DNA of 35,897 bases from Aquipuribacter hungaricus (GTDB lineage Bacteria > Actinomycetota > Actinomycetes > Actinomycetales > JBBAYJ01), in the NCBI RefSeq assembly GCF_037860755.1, contig NZ_JBBEOI010000014.1:1-35897 (forward strand), in the 5' to 3' direction. The stretch's first letter is position 1, and each line of letters starts with the position of its first letter. Positions 22,472 through 29,892 of this stretch are shown one piece after another. The notes under the pieces were generated by a model, which saw only the letters and a program-made list of their open reading frames with translations, was not told the origin of the DNA and ran no database searches. The position numbers were made by a program, and so were the translations under genes.

Positions 22472-23497
22472 ATGAGCCCTGACGCTGACCTGGCCGACCG
22501 GGTGCGGGACGCCGCCCAGCGGGAGGCGCGTCGGCACGACGGGCTCGTGGTGGCCGCGGTCGCCGGTGGGCGCACCGCCGTCCACGGCGCGGGGCGGGGC
22601 GCCGCGGCCGCGCCGGACGGGAGCACCCTGTTCCAGGTCGGGTCGGTCACCAAGGTGTTCACCACCCTCGCCCTCGCGGCGGCGGTGACCCGCGGCGAGC
22701 TGTCGCTCGACACCCCCGTGGACGACCTGCTCCCCGCGCTGCCCACGCCGGCTCCCCGGCCGCCGATCACCCTGGCGCAGCTCGCCTCCCACTCCTCGGG
22801 CCTGCCGCGCCTGCCCCCCGGGGTGCTGCTGCGCGGCCTGCGCCAGCGCTCGGACCCCTACCGCGGCCTCGGCCCCGAGGACCTGCTCGCCGCCTACGCC
22901 AGGGCCCGGCCCAGCGCCCGCCCGGGACGGCGGGTGACCTACTCCAACTTCGGCGTCGCCCTGCTCGGGGCTGCCCTGGCCCGGCACGCGGGCACCTCGT
23001 GGGAGCAGCTGGTCGCCGACGAGGTCACCGGTCCGCTCGGGCTGCGTGACACCGTGCCCGCCGTGCGCCCGGACCAGCAGGACCGCCGGGCCGCCGGGCA
23101 CTCGCGCCGTGGCCGACCGGTGCCGGACTGGGACCTGGCCGCGGTCGCGCCCGCCGGCGGCCTGTGGTCGAGCGCGGACGACGTGCTCGCCTTCGTCCGC
23201 GCCCACCTCGTCCCCCAGGAAGGCCCGCTGTCCGGTGCCCTGCGGCTGGTGCAGGAGCCGCAGGCACGCGCCAACCGGTGGCTGCAGGTCTGCTCCGGCT
23301 GGATGCTCACCCCGCTGCGGGGGTCCGACCACCCCGTCTGGTGGCACAACGGGGGCACCGGCGGATTCGCGTCGTTCGTCGGCTTCCAGCCGGACCTGGG
23401 GACCGGGGTCGTCGTCCTGAGCTCCACCGCACGCTCGGTGGACCGGGCCGGCATGTCGTTGCTGACCGAGCTCGTCAACACTGCCGAGGCCGGCTGA
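22472..23497 (+). CDS. Serine hydrolase, class C beta-lactamase/DD-peptidase family
   Basis: 341 residues from ATG 22472. The three active-site elements are seen: SxxK in FQVGSVTKVFTTLA (Ser about 61), YxN as VTYSNFGVALLG and the HxG-type motif WWHNGGTGGFASF. The surrounding LDTPVDDLLP and LASHSSGLPRLP blocks are typical of this family (beta-lactamase-related, esterase EstB, D-aminopeptidases). There is no signal peptide, so a cytoplasmic esterase or peptidase role is more likely than antibiotic resistance. It begins 27 bases after merR and may be in the same operon; TGGGAT ending six bases before the ATG is a weak leaderless hexamer. Confidence 0.88.
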   Translation: MSPDADLADRVRDAAQREARRHDGLVVAAVAGGRTAVHGAGRGAAAAPDGSTLFQVGSVTKVFTTLALAAAVTRGELSLDTPVDDLLPALPTPAPRPPITLAQLASHSSGLPRLPPGVLLRGLRQRSDPYRGLGPEDLLAAYARARPSARPGRRVTYSNFGVALLGAALARHAGTSWEQLVADEVTGPLGLRDTVPAVRPDQQDRRAAGHSRRGRPVPDWDLAAVAPAGGLWSSADDVLAFVRAHLVPQEGPLSGALRLVQEPQARANRWLQVCSGWMLTPLRGSDHPVWWHNGGTGGFASFVGFQPDLGTGVVVLSSTARSVDRAGMSLLTELVNTAEAG

Positions 23498-23524
23498 GGC
23501 GTCAGCGTCTCGCGGCGCCGCGCC

Positions 23525-23980
23525 CTACCCGTCCGTGAGCGCGGCGACCGCGTCCACCTCGACGAGCTGGTCCGCGTAGCCCAGGGCGGCGACCCCGAGC
23601 AGGGTGCTGGGCGGGTCGTGCGGCGCGAGCGCGTCGCGCACGACCTCCCACGCGGCGACGAGGTCGCGCTGGTCGGAGGAGGCGACGTAGACGGTCGTGC
23701 GCACGATGTCGCCCAGGCCGGCGCCGGCCTCCTCCAGGCTGGTCGCCAGGTTGGACATCACCTGCGCGGCCTGCGCCCGCACGTCACCGGCACCCACCGT
23801 GGCGCCGTCCTCGTCGAGCGGGCAGGCGCCGGCCGCGAACACCAGGCGCGCCCCCGCCGGGGTGACCGCGGCGTAGGCGTACTCCGCGGCGCTGGACAGC
23901 CGGACGCTCCGCACGAGCCGGGCAGCCGGAGGCATGCCGCAGCCTCCCGCGGCCGGTCCGGCCGTGTCGACAGCGCTCAC
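23525..23980 (-). CDS. RidA family protein lacking the catalytic arginine
   Basis: 151 residues. RidA/YjgF fold elements: RLVFAAGACPLDEDGATV, DVRAQAAQVMSNLATSLEEA, VRTTVYVASSDQRDLVAAWE, and the terminal VEVDAVAALT. In canonical RidA the segment before the last strand holds the Arg (PARSCVEV) that binds the imine substrate's carboxylate; here that segment is DPPSTLLGVAALG with no Arg, so classical 2-aminoacrylate deaminase activity is doubtful and a Rid-subfamily role is more likely. GTG 23980 overlaps the preceding nucleotidyltransferase stop by four bases (GTGA), with AGGA upstream, so translation is coupled; ATG 23935 is an alternative. Confidence 0.82.
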   Translation of the reverse strand: MSAVDTAGPAAGGCGMPPAARLVRSVRLSSAAEYAYAAVTPAGARLVFAAGACPLDEDGATVGAGDVRAQAAQVMSNLATSLEEAGAGLGDIVRTTVYVASSDQRDLVAAWEVVRDALAPHDPPSTLLGVAALGYADQLVEVDAVAALTDG

Positions 23981-24576
23981 CGTTCCTGGCGCGATGGCTC
24001 CCGGTCCGAAAGCTCCGACCGCTCCGACCGCTCCGACCGCTCCGACGGCTCCGACCGGTCAGCGAGCAGCTGCCGCAGCAGCCGGACGTCCGCGGCGTGC
24101 GCGGGCGGCAGGTCGTAGCCCTGGTGGCAGGCCAGCTGCAGGTCGGCCGTCATGCAGCGCACCCGGACCCCGCCGACGGTGCCGGTGCCGCTGAGACCGG
24201 CCGTGGTGAGCACCACGTCGGTGTCCCACAGGAGGACGACGCCGGTGTCCAGGCCGTCGCAGACGTGGACGTCGACCTCGCGGCCGTCCGTGCAGGCGAG
24301 GACAAAGGCCGACGGGGGCGGGTCACCCAGGAGCGGGTGGCGCCCGGGGAGGTCACGGCTCTCCGGCCACGCGCGGGCGAGCCGGAACCCCTCCTCCGCC
24401 AGGAGGTCGAGCACCCCCGGGAGGGCGGCGAGGTCGACGACGACGTCCAGGTCCTTGTGCTCCCGCGTCACGCGACCCGCGAGCGCATCGACGCCCCACC
24501 CACCCAGGACGCACCAGTCGAACTCGCGTCCGCGCAGCCGGAGCTGGAGGCCCGCCACCTGCTCGGCGCTCATCAC
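23977..24576 (-). CDS. Nucleotidyltransferase domain protein (LinA/ANT(2'')-like)
   Basis: 199 residues. Motif CVLGGWGVDALAGRVTREHK followed by DLDVVVD is the GGxxxDxxxG...R.H.DxDxxV nucleotidyltransferase signature of lincosamide and aminoglycoside-2''-O-nucleotidyltransferases; VDVHVCDG gives a third acidic position. Later, MTADLQLACHQGYDLPPAHA DVRLL-type text matches family C-termini. Drug modification is possible, but many chromosomal members are uncharacterised. The start GTG 24576 is set by CACCAT (complement of 24583-24588) ending six bases upstream. The last ~25 residues are a Ser-Glu-Arg tripeptide repeat. Coupled to the RidA-like gene and divergent from the S66 peptidase gene. Confidence 0.8.
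   Translation of the reverse strand: MMSAEQVAGLQLRLRGREFDWCVLGGWGVDALAGRVTREHKDLDVVVDLAALPGVLDLLAEEGFRLARAWPESRDLPGRHPLLGDPPPSAFVLACTDGREVDVHVCDGLDTGVVLLWDTDVVLTTAGLSGTGTVGGVRVRCMTADLQLACHQGYDLPPAHAADVRLLRQLLADRSEPSERSERSERSELSDREPSRQER
24012..24056. repeat. 9-base tandem repeat in the nucleotidyltransferase C-terminus
   Basis: Five head-to-tail copies of GCTCCGACC (one with a single change, the fourth), read on the minus strand as repeated Ser-Glu-Arg codons. In-frame copy changes would lengthen or shorten the tail without breaking the gene. Confidence 0.85.
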
Positions 24577-24632
24577 GCGGACATGGTGCCGCGCACGCGG
24601 GACCGCCGGGCCGCTGCGCTTGACTGGCACGC

Positions 24633-25682
24633 ATGGTCGAGCCCCTGGTCCACCCGCCCAAGGCGGTCCCCGGCGACAAGGTCGCGGTCGTCTCCCCCTC
24701 CTTCGCGGCGCCGTCGGTCGGACCGCGGGTGCACGAGCAGGCGATGCGGCGGCTCACGGAGCTGACCGGGCTCGTCCCTGTCGAGTACCCGACGACCCGT
24801 GCGGCGGGCTCCTCGCCCGAGGCCAGGGCGGCGGACCTCGACGCGGCCTTCGGGGACCCGGAGATCCGGGCCGTGCTCGCCACCGTCGGCGGCGAGGACC
24901 TGATCACCGTCGTCCCGCACCTGGACCCCGCCCTGGTCCGTGCGGACCCCAAGCCGTTCCTCGGCTACAGCGACTGCACCAACCTGCTCAGCTGGCTGTG
25001 GACCCACGGGGTCGCCGGGTTCTACGGCGGCTCCACGCAGGTGCACCTGGGCGCCGGGCCCGCCGTCGACGACGTCCACGCGCGCTCGCTGCGGGCGGCG
25101 CTGCTGACCGGCGGCACCCTGGAGGTCACGGAGCCCGGCGAGTCCGAGGACTTCGGCAGGCCGTGGGACGACCCCGCCGCCCTGACCGAGCACGGCGACC
25201 GCGAGCCGACCGAGGCCTGGACCTGGGCCGGGCCCGCCCGCTCCGTGACGGGTCGGACCTGGGGAGGGTGCGTCGAGGTCCTGCAGTGGCTGCTCACCGC
25301 GGGCCGGTTCCCGACCGACCCCGCCGTGCTGGCGGGCGGGGTCCTCCTGCTCGAGACCTCCGAGGAGCTCGTCCCCGCCCGGGAGCTCGGGTGGGTGCTG
25401 CGCTCCCTCGGCGAGCGGGGCCTGCTCGAGGCGGTGGACGCCGTCGTCGTCGCCCGGCCCCCGGCCTCCTCCCCCGACGTCCGCCGCGGTCGCGAGGAGC
25501 GGGCCGCCCACCGGGCCGAGCAGCGGGACACGGCGCTCGCGGTGCTGGGCCGCTACAACCCGGGGGCCGTGGTCGTCGTGGGGGTGCCGTTCGGCCACAC
25601 CCGGCCCCAGTGGGTCCTCCCCTACGGCGGCCTCGTCACCGTCGACGGCGCGACCCGCACCATGCGGGCCGACTACTCCTGA
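24633..25682 (+). CDS. S66 family peptidase (LD-carboxypeptidase / MccF-like)
   Basis: 349 residues, the size of MccF (about 344). The serine protease triad is visible with family spacing: nucleophile Ser113 in FLGYSDCTNLLSWL, Glu241 in LLLETSEELVPARELG and His322 in VPFGHTRPQWVLPYGG. Also typical are VAVVSPSFAAP at the start and FYGGSTQVHLG. S66 enzymes either recycle peptidoglycan tetrapeptides (LdcA) or inactivate microcin C-like peptide-nucleotides (MccF); the Glu at position 241 and overall length favour the MccF branch, but substrate is unproven. No signal peptide. TTGACT lies seven bases before ATG 24633. Next to the nucleotidyltransferase: a possible small self-protection cluster. Confidence 0.88.
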   Translation: MVEPLVHPPKAVPGDKVAVVSPSFAAPSVGPRVHEQAMRRLTELTGLVPVEYPTTRAAGSSPEARAADLDAAFGDPEIRAVLATVGGEDLITVVPHLDPALVRADPKPFLGYSDCTNLLSWLWTHGVAGFYGGSTQVHLGAGPAVDDVHARSLRAALLTGGTLEVTEPGESEDFGRPWDDPAALTEHGDREPTEAWTWAGPARSVTGRTWGGCVEVLQWLLTAGRFPTDPAVLAGGVLLLETSEELVPARELGWVLRSLGERGLLEAVDAVVVARPPASSPDVRRGREERAAHRAEQRDTALAVLGRYNPGAVVVVGVPFGHTRPQWVLPYGGLVTVDGATRTMRADYS

Positions 25683-25716
25683 CTCACCGGCACCCCGGCG
25701 TCACCTCACCGCCACG

Positions 25717-26361
25717 TCACCGCCGCCAGAAGAGGTGGTGCACCACCCCGCTGGGGCTCGGGACGACGTCGTGGTGGAACCGGTCGTCGAGCTCGTCCGG
25801 CGACTCCCAGAGCCTGGTGCCCGACCTGAGCTCCAGGGGGGCCACCGCGACGTGCAGGGTGTCGACGAGGTCCGCGTCGAGGAAGGCACGGACGGTCTGC
25901 GCGCCGCCGCCGAGGCGGACGTCACGGCCACCGGCCGCCCCGCGGGCCTGGTCGAGCACCTCCGCCGGCGTCCCGTCGACGAAGTGGAACGTCGTCGCGC
26001 CCAGGCTGAACGACGGCCGCAGGTGGTGGGTGAGGACGAAGACCGGCGTGCGGAACGGCGGCTCGTCGCCCCACCAGCCCTGCCACGCGTGGTCGGTCCA
26101 CGGCCCCCGCTGCGGGCCGAACTTGTTGCGCCCCATGATCTCGGCGCCGATCCCGTGGTGGAAGTCCCGGACCAGGGAGTCGTCGAGCCCCCGGGTACCG
26201 CCGGGGCCGGCCCGGCCGGGGAAGCTCGCGGTCGCCAGCACCCAGGCCATGAGGTCGCGCGGGTCGGCGTGGCCGAAAGGACGCTCGAGGGTCTGGTCCT
26301 CACCGGCACCGTAGCCGTCGGCGGACACGGTGAAGTTCTGGACCTTCAGCAGCTGGGGCAC
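25717..26361 (-). CDS. Dihydrofolate reductase family protein (RibD C-terminal-like)
   Basis: 214 residues from GTG 26361. The family opening VQNFTVSADGYGAGEDQTLE (strand, S-x-DG) is followed by MGRNKFGP, FVLTHHLRPSF, GGAQTVRAFLDADLVDTLHV and APLELRSGTRLWES. These are the NADPH-binding and substrate regions of the RibD-C/DfrA superfamily; actual substrate unknown and most such actinobacterial proteins are orphan reductases. The GTG is only five bases after the stop of the upstream lectin gene on the same strand, so the two are co-transcribed and probably translationally coupled. Convergent with the S66 gene. Confidence 0.85.
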   Translation of the reverse strand: MPQLLKVQNFTVSADGYGAGEDQTLERPFGHADPRDLMAWVLATASFPGRAGPGGTRGLDDSLVRDFHHGIGAEIMGRNKFGPQRGPWTDHAWQGWWGDEPPFRTPVFVLTHHLRPSFSLGATTFHFVDGTPAEVLDQARGAAGGRDVRLGGGAQTVRAFLDADLVDTLHVAVAPLELRSGTRLWESPDELDDRFHHDVVPSPSGVVHHLFWRR

Positions 26362-26366
26362 GGGGC

Positions 26367-27593
26367 CTACCGCGCGGAGAAGAGCGGGCGGTCGGTCCGG
26401 GAGTACACCACCGCGTTGCCGTCGTCCTGGGTGACGAACCGGGCGCCGGGGTTGCCCGCCGTGCGCGTGCTCCACACCGCCGACAGCGCCGTCACCGTCC
26501 CGGTCGAGCCGCGCACCTCGCGGTACAGCACGAGGTTCCCGTCGCCCTGCATGACGGCGACGTCGACGCCGGCCGTACGGCTGGCCCACACCGCCCGCCC
26601 GTCGCGGTAGGTCACCAGGTTCCCGTCGCCCTGCAGCACGGTCACCACCCGACCGCCGGGCGCGGTCCGCCGGTCGCCGGCGCGCAGCACCTCACCGGGC
26701 TGCACCGTCGGCACCGACCAGGCGCTGCTCCAGACCGTCGGGGACGACCCGGCGCCGGTGGGGTCGCCGGTGAGGACCATGGCGCCGGCCACGGGGAGCA
26801 CGAGCCCGGCCTCGCGGCCCTGGTACTGCGACCCCCCCAGGCTGCCGACGGTCCCGGTGGCGAACACCGGGCGCAGGTCCGGGGTGTAGACCACGCCGTT
26901 GCCGTCGGTCTGCCGGACGAACGCCGAGCCGGGGACAGAGGTGCGCGAGGACCAGCGGGCGACCCCGTCCAGGTAGACCACGAGGTTGCCGTCGGTCTGC
27001 ATGACCAGCTGCGTCCCGTCGGCACCGACGAGCCGCTCGCCGGGCAGCAGCTGACCGCCCCTGCGGAGCTCGGCCCGCGGGGCTGCCCCGGCGTCGAAGG
27101 CGGCCACCACGGCCGGGCCTGCGTACAGCAGGAGACGGCCCTCGTCGGTCAGCACGAGCCGGTCGGCACCGGCCTCGGCCGGGCTGAAGACCCGCTCGTA
27201 CGTCCGGCCGGTCGCGACGAGCGAGCCGTCCTCGCGCAGCGTCAGGACGCACGCGTAGATACCGCAGAACCCGGTGTCGGCGACCAGGTACGCCGGCCCG
27301 AAACGGGTCGCGGGGCTGACTATGCCCAGCACCGGGTCGATGGTGTTCGCCCGCGACGGGTCCACCACCAGCTCCAGCGAGTACCGGCCACCGGGTGACA
27401 CGAGCTGCACGTCCGCCGTGCTCTCGCCCCGGCGCAGCTCGTCCCTGACGACGGCCTCGGCGACGGTCGTCACGGACACCGGGACGGCCTCCGCCCCGGA
27501 CGAGGCGAGCGCGGCCGGGGCCGTCAGCCCCACCCCCAGCAGCACGGCGAGCGCGGTCGTCACGAGCCGGCGCGAGGCGCCCCCAGGTCCCAT
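26367..27593 (-). CDS. Secreted bulb-type lectin repeat protein, paralogue 3
   Basis: 408 residues from ATG 27593 (MGPGGASRRLVTTALAVLLG), chosen because TACCGT (complement of 27600-27605) ends six bases upstream. Signal peptide ends near APAALASSGA. Mature protein: B-lectin motifs MQTDGNLVVY, RQTDGNGVVY, LQGDGNLVTY, MQGDGNLVLY and TQDDGNAVVY, with more degenerate repeats in the first ~130 residues, which also hold two Cys (TGFCGIYACVL). The C-terminus (WSTRTAGNPGARFVTQDDGN) matches paralogues 1 and 2. No enzymatic or anchoring domain. Followed immediately by the DHFR-family gene in one transcript. Sugar binding inferred from the QxDxNxVxY motif. Confidence 0.85.
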   Translation of the reverse strand: MGPGGASRRLVTTALAVLLGVGLTAPAALASSGAEAVPVSVTTVAEAVVRDELRRGESTADVQLVSPGGRYSLELVVDPSRANTIDPVLGIVSPATRFGPAYLVADTGFCGIYACVLTLREDGSLVATGRTYERVFSPAEAGADRLVLTDEGRLLLYAGPAVVAAFDAGAAPRAELRRGGQLLPGERLVGADGTQLVMQTDGNLVVYLDGVARWSSRTSVPGSAFVRQTDGNGVVYTPDLRPVFATGTVGSLGGSQYQGREAGLVLPVAGAMVLTGDPTGAGSSPTVWSSAWSVPTVQPGEVLRAGDRRTAPGGRVVTVLQGDGNLVTYRDGRAVWASRTAGVDVAVMQGDGNLVLYREVRGSTGTVTALSAVWSTRTAGNPGARFVTQDDGNAVVYSRTDRPLFSAR

Positions 27594-27641
27594 GGCCGGA
27601 CGGTATCCCCGGCAGGCGACCGCCACGCCGTGTTCGACGCA

Positions 27642-28034
27642 TCACGTCCCGATGTGCAGCTCGCTCACCAGCCCCTCCCGCAGCGTGAACCGGTACCCGA
27701 GGTCGGCGACCCCGCCCGGGAAGTCGCCCTCGATGCGGACGGCCACGAGCCACTGCCCGTCGCCCGTGCGGGAGGCCCCGAGCACCTGCGTGGTGTACGT
27801 GAACTCCGCGCCGGACTCGGCGAGGAACCGCCCGACCTCGTCCGCGCCGCGGAACGTGCGGCCCTCGTCGGTGACGACCGCGTCAGGGGCGAAGGCGCGC
27901 ATCCCGGTCGTCACGTCGCGGACGGCGTGGGCGTCGAGGAAGTCCAGGACGACGGCCGGGAGCACGTCGGTCGCGGTGCCGGTGGTGGAGGTGGAGGTGC
28001 GGGTGGAGGGCGTGGTGCTGCTGGTGTCCGTCAT
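27642..28034 (-). CDS. SnoaL/NTF2-like protein
   Basis: 130 residues. After a 20-residue Ser/Thr-rich tail, the alpha+beta cone fold is indicated by VLDFLDAHAVRDVTTGMRAF, APDAVVTDEGRTFRGADEV, a middle helix RFLAESGAEFTYTTQV and strands WLVAVRIEGDFPGGVADLGY, RFTLREGLVSELHIG. This is the SnoaL-like domain used in polyketide cyclases, limonene-epoxide hydrolase and many binding proteins. Function unknown. ATG 28034 has GACGGT (complement of 28041-28046) ending six bases before. It is divergent from a MerR gene with the MerR operator in the gap, so is likely part of that regulon. Confidence 0.8.
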   Translation of the reverse strand: MTDTSSTTPSTRTSTSTTGTATDVLPAVVLDFLDAHAVRDVTTGMRAFAPDAVVTDEGRTFRGADEVGRFLAESGAEFTYTTQVLGASRTGDGQWLVAVRIEGDFPGGVADLGYRFTLREGLVSELHIGT

Positions 28035-28074
28035 GGGACCACCGTCGGCGCTGCCCCGGCGGGAGGGTCAAGGG

Positions 28075-28112
28075 CTCGACCCTCTCCCCGGGAGAGGGTG
28101 CACAGTTCTCGG
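28075..28112. promoter_or_regulatory. MerR-type operator, autoregulatory
   Basis: A perfect 21-base palindrome, ACCCTCTCCC-C-GGGAGAGGGT with arms at 28079-28088 and 28090-28099, sits at the start of the MerR gene, with CTCGAC (28075-28080) as -35-like and CACAGT (28101-28106) as -10. The centre is 24 bases from the merR start codon, one less than in the drrA operator. The minus-strand SnoaL gene begins 40 bases away. Confidence 0.65.
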
Positions 28113-28937
28113 GTGCTGGCGATCGGCGAGTTCTCCCGGGTGACCCACCTGAGCGTGCGCACGCTGCGCCGCTACCACGACGCGGGGCTGCTGGAGCCGG
28201 AGGCGGTCGATCCCGTCAGCGGCTACCGCTCCTACGGCACGCACCAGATCCCGGCAGCCCAGGTCATCCACCGCCTGCGCGAGCTCGACGTGCCGCTGGC
28301 CGACGTCCGCCGGATCATGGGCTGCCCGGACCCGGGCGACCGCGCGGGGCTGGTCCAGGAGCACCTGCGGCGGCTGGAGACCGAGCTGGAGCGCACCCGG
28401 GCGGCGGTCGCCTCGCTGCGCCGGCTGCTGGACCCCGCCCCGCCGCCCCTGGACGTCCGGCTGCGCACGGTGCCGGCCACCCTCGTCGCCGCGGTGCAGG
28501 ACGACGGGGCGCTCGAGGACGTCCTCGGCTGGTACGCCGGCGCCACGGCGGAGCTGGACGCCGTGGTGGCAGACCCGGTCGGACCCCCGGGCGGGCTGTA
28601 CGACGACGAGCTCTTCACCCTCGGCCGCGGGCACGTGCTCGTCTACCGCGAGACGCCCCGACCTCCCCGCAGCGGCCGCGTGCACCCGGTGACCCTGCCC
28701 GCCGTCGAGCTCGCGGTCACCACGCACCACGGCGACCACGACGACATCGACGTCACCTACGGCGAGCTCGGCGCATGGGTGACGGCGGACGCGCTCGCCG
28801 TGGCCGGACCGGTGCGCGAGCGGTACCTGGTCGGCCCGCGCGACACCGCCGACCCCTCGGCCTGGCGCACCGAGATCGGCTGGCCCGTGTTCCGGCTGTC
28901 CCCGGGGGACGTGCCCGGTCCGGCCGCGGGCAGCTGA
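28113..28937 (+). CDS. MerR family regulator with GyrI-like effector domain
   Basis: 274 residues. MerR domain: AIGEFSRVTHLSVRTLRRYH with DAGLLEPEAVD, SGYRSYGTHQIPAAQVIHRL, RELDVPLADVRRIMGCPDPG, then the dimer helix. From about residue 130, a beta-rich domain (LRTVPATLVAAVQDDGALED, GRVHPVTLPAVELAVTTHHG) and the DVTYGELGAWV core identify a GyrI-like small-molecule-binding domain, as in BltR/BmrR and other multidrug sensors. GTG 28113 chosen: CACAGT ends six bases before, and an alternative GTG at 28098 lies within the operator. It probably controls itself and the divergent SnoaL gene in response to a hydrophobic ligand. Confidence 0.9.
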   Translation: MLAIGEFSRVTHLSVRTLRRYHDAGLLEPEAVDPVSGYRSYGTHQIPAAQVIHRLRELDVPLADVRRIMGCPDPGDRAGLVQEHLRRLETELERTRAAVASLRRLLDPAPPPLDVRLRTVPATLVAAVQDDGALEDVLGWYAGATAELDAVVADPVGPPGGLYDDELFTLGRGHVLVYRETPRPPRSGRVHPVTLPAVELAVTTHHGDHDDIDVTYGELGAWVTADALAVAGPVRERYLVGPRDTADPSAWRTEIGWPVFRLSPGDVPGPAAGS

Positions 28938-28961
28938 GCCGTCCGGCCCTGGCGCGGCCGC

Positions 28962-29621
28962 TCAGGGTCGGCGGGCCACGAGCAGCACCTGCGGGCGGCC
29001 CACGGGGGGCGCCGGCGGGAAGCGCAGCTCGACCACCGGCTCCAGGCCCGCGGCGACGAGCAGCGCGGACAGCTGCTCCGGCTGCCACAGGTGGGTGGTC
29101 CACCGGACCGGGACGCCGCCGTAGGCCTCGGTGCGCCGGACGTCGCCGTCGCCCGCGTGGGTCCCGACGACCACCTGCCCGCCCGGCACGAGCGCCGCGG
29201 CGAACGACGCCAGCACGCCGGGGAGCACGTCCCGGGGCAGGTTGAACAGCGACCACCAACCGAGCACGCCGCCGAGCGAGGCCGGCCCCAGCCGCAGGTC
29301 GGTCGCGGAGGCCACCGAGAAGCGCTGCCCCGGGTGCAGCCGGCGGGCGTGGTCGACCATCCGCGGTGACAGGTCCACGCCCCGCACGTCGACACCCAGG
29401 CCGGCCAGGTGCGCGGTGACCGTCCCCGGGCCGCAGCCGACGTCGAGCACGGGCCCCCGGCCGCGGACCTCCTCGGCGAACGCCGAGAGCACGGCGCGCA
29501 GCCACGGCTCGGGCGACAGGTCGCCCGCCCCCATCTCGACGTAGGCGTCCGCCACCCGGTCGTAGGAGTCCCGCACCTCGGCCAGGTCGGCCGGCTGCTG
29601 CGGCCCCGGTGCGTCCGTCAT
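28962..29621 (-). CDS. Class I SAM-dependent methyltransferase
   Basis: 219 residues from ATG 29621 (MTDAPGPQQPADLAEVRDSY). An opening helix SYDRVADAYVEMG, motif I VLDVGCGPGTVTAHLAGLGV, motif II VRGVDLSPRMVDHARRLHPG, motif III FSVASATDLRL, then the PGVLASFAAALVPGGQVVVG segment of the Methyltransf_11/25 group. The C-terminal VGRPQVLLVARRP strand ends the fold. Substrate unknown. Ends 25 bases from the convergent stop of the MerR gene; CAGGCT lies eight bases before the start. No partner biosynthetic genes nearby. Confidence 0.85.
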   Translation of the reverse strand: MTDAPGPQQPADLAEVRDSYDRVADAYVEMGAGDLSPEPWLRAVLSAFAEEVRGRGPVLDVGCGPGTVTAHLAGLGVDVRGVDLSPRMVDHARRLHPGQRFSVASATDLRLGPASLGGVLGWWSLFNLPRDVLPGVLASFAAALVPGGQVVVGTHAGDGDVRRTEAYGGVPVRWTTHLWQPEQLSALLVAAGLEPVVELRFPPAPPVGRPQVLLVARRP

Positions 29622-29807
29622 GGGGCGCGAGCCTGCCAGCACGGGGCGGGAGCACCTGCGGTACCGCGCCGGCCCCGACGGCCCTGGCTACCGTCGGGCC
29701 TGTGCGCTCCGCCGTGCCACCCGCCCGCCCGTGGCACCGGTCGGGATGGTGTCCGGCTACCGCCTGCTCGGCGCCCGTCGCGGCCGCTGAGCCGGGCGAC
29801 GGGGACG

Positions 29808-29847
29808 GCAGGGGCGCACCCCGCCGACCGGCGGGGTGCGCCCCTGC
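29808..29847 (-). terminator. Strong hairpin terminator after fourth lectin gene
   Basis: Perfect 19-base stem, arms 29808-29826 and 29829-29847, nominal two-base loop, 45 bases beyond the lectin stop codon. The longest perfect hairpin seen in the window. Outside it, the 29622-29892 gap holds the lectin and methyltransferase flanks and no gene I can support. Confidence 0.75.
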
Positions 29848-29892
29848 GTGGTGCCCGGGTCAGGTCCGGACCAGGCGGCGGTCAGGCGGTGC

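Noticed and set aside
19918-23497. Natural-product biosynthetic cluster (drrAB, methyltransferases, SnoaL)
   Set aside because: No polyketide, non-ribosomal peptide, terpene or RiPP core gene is in the window; the exporter and regulators fit a drug-efflux module.
29641-29892. Possible small gene from GTG 29702 or ATG 29746
   Set aside because: TACCGT does lie seven bases before GTG 29702, but the frame runs through the 19-base terminator hairpin and has no recognisable product; the alternative is only 14 codons.
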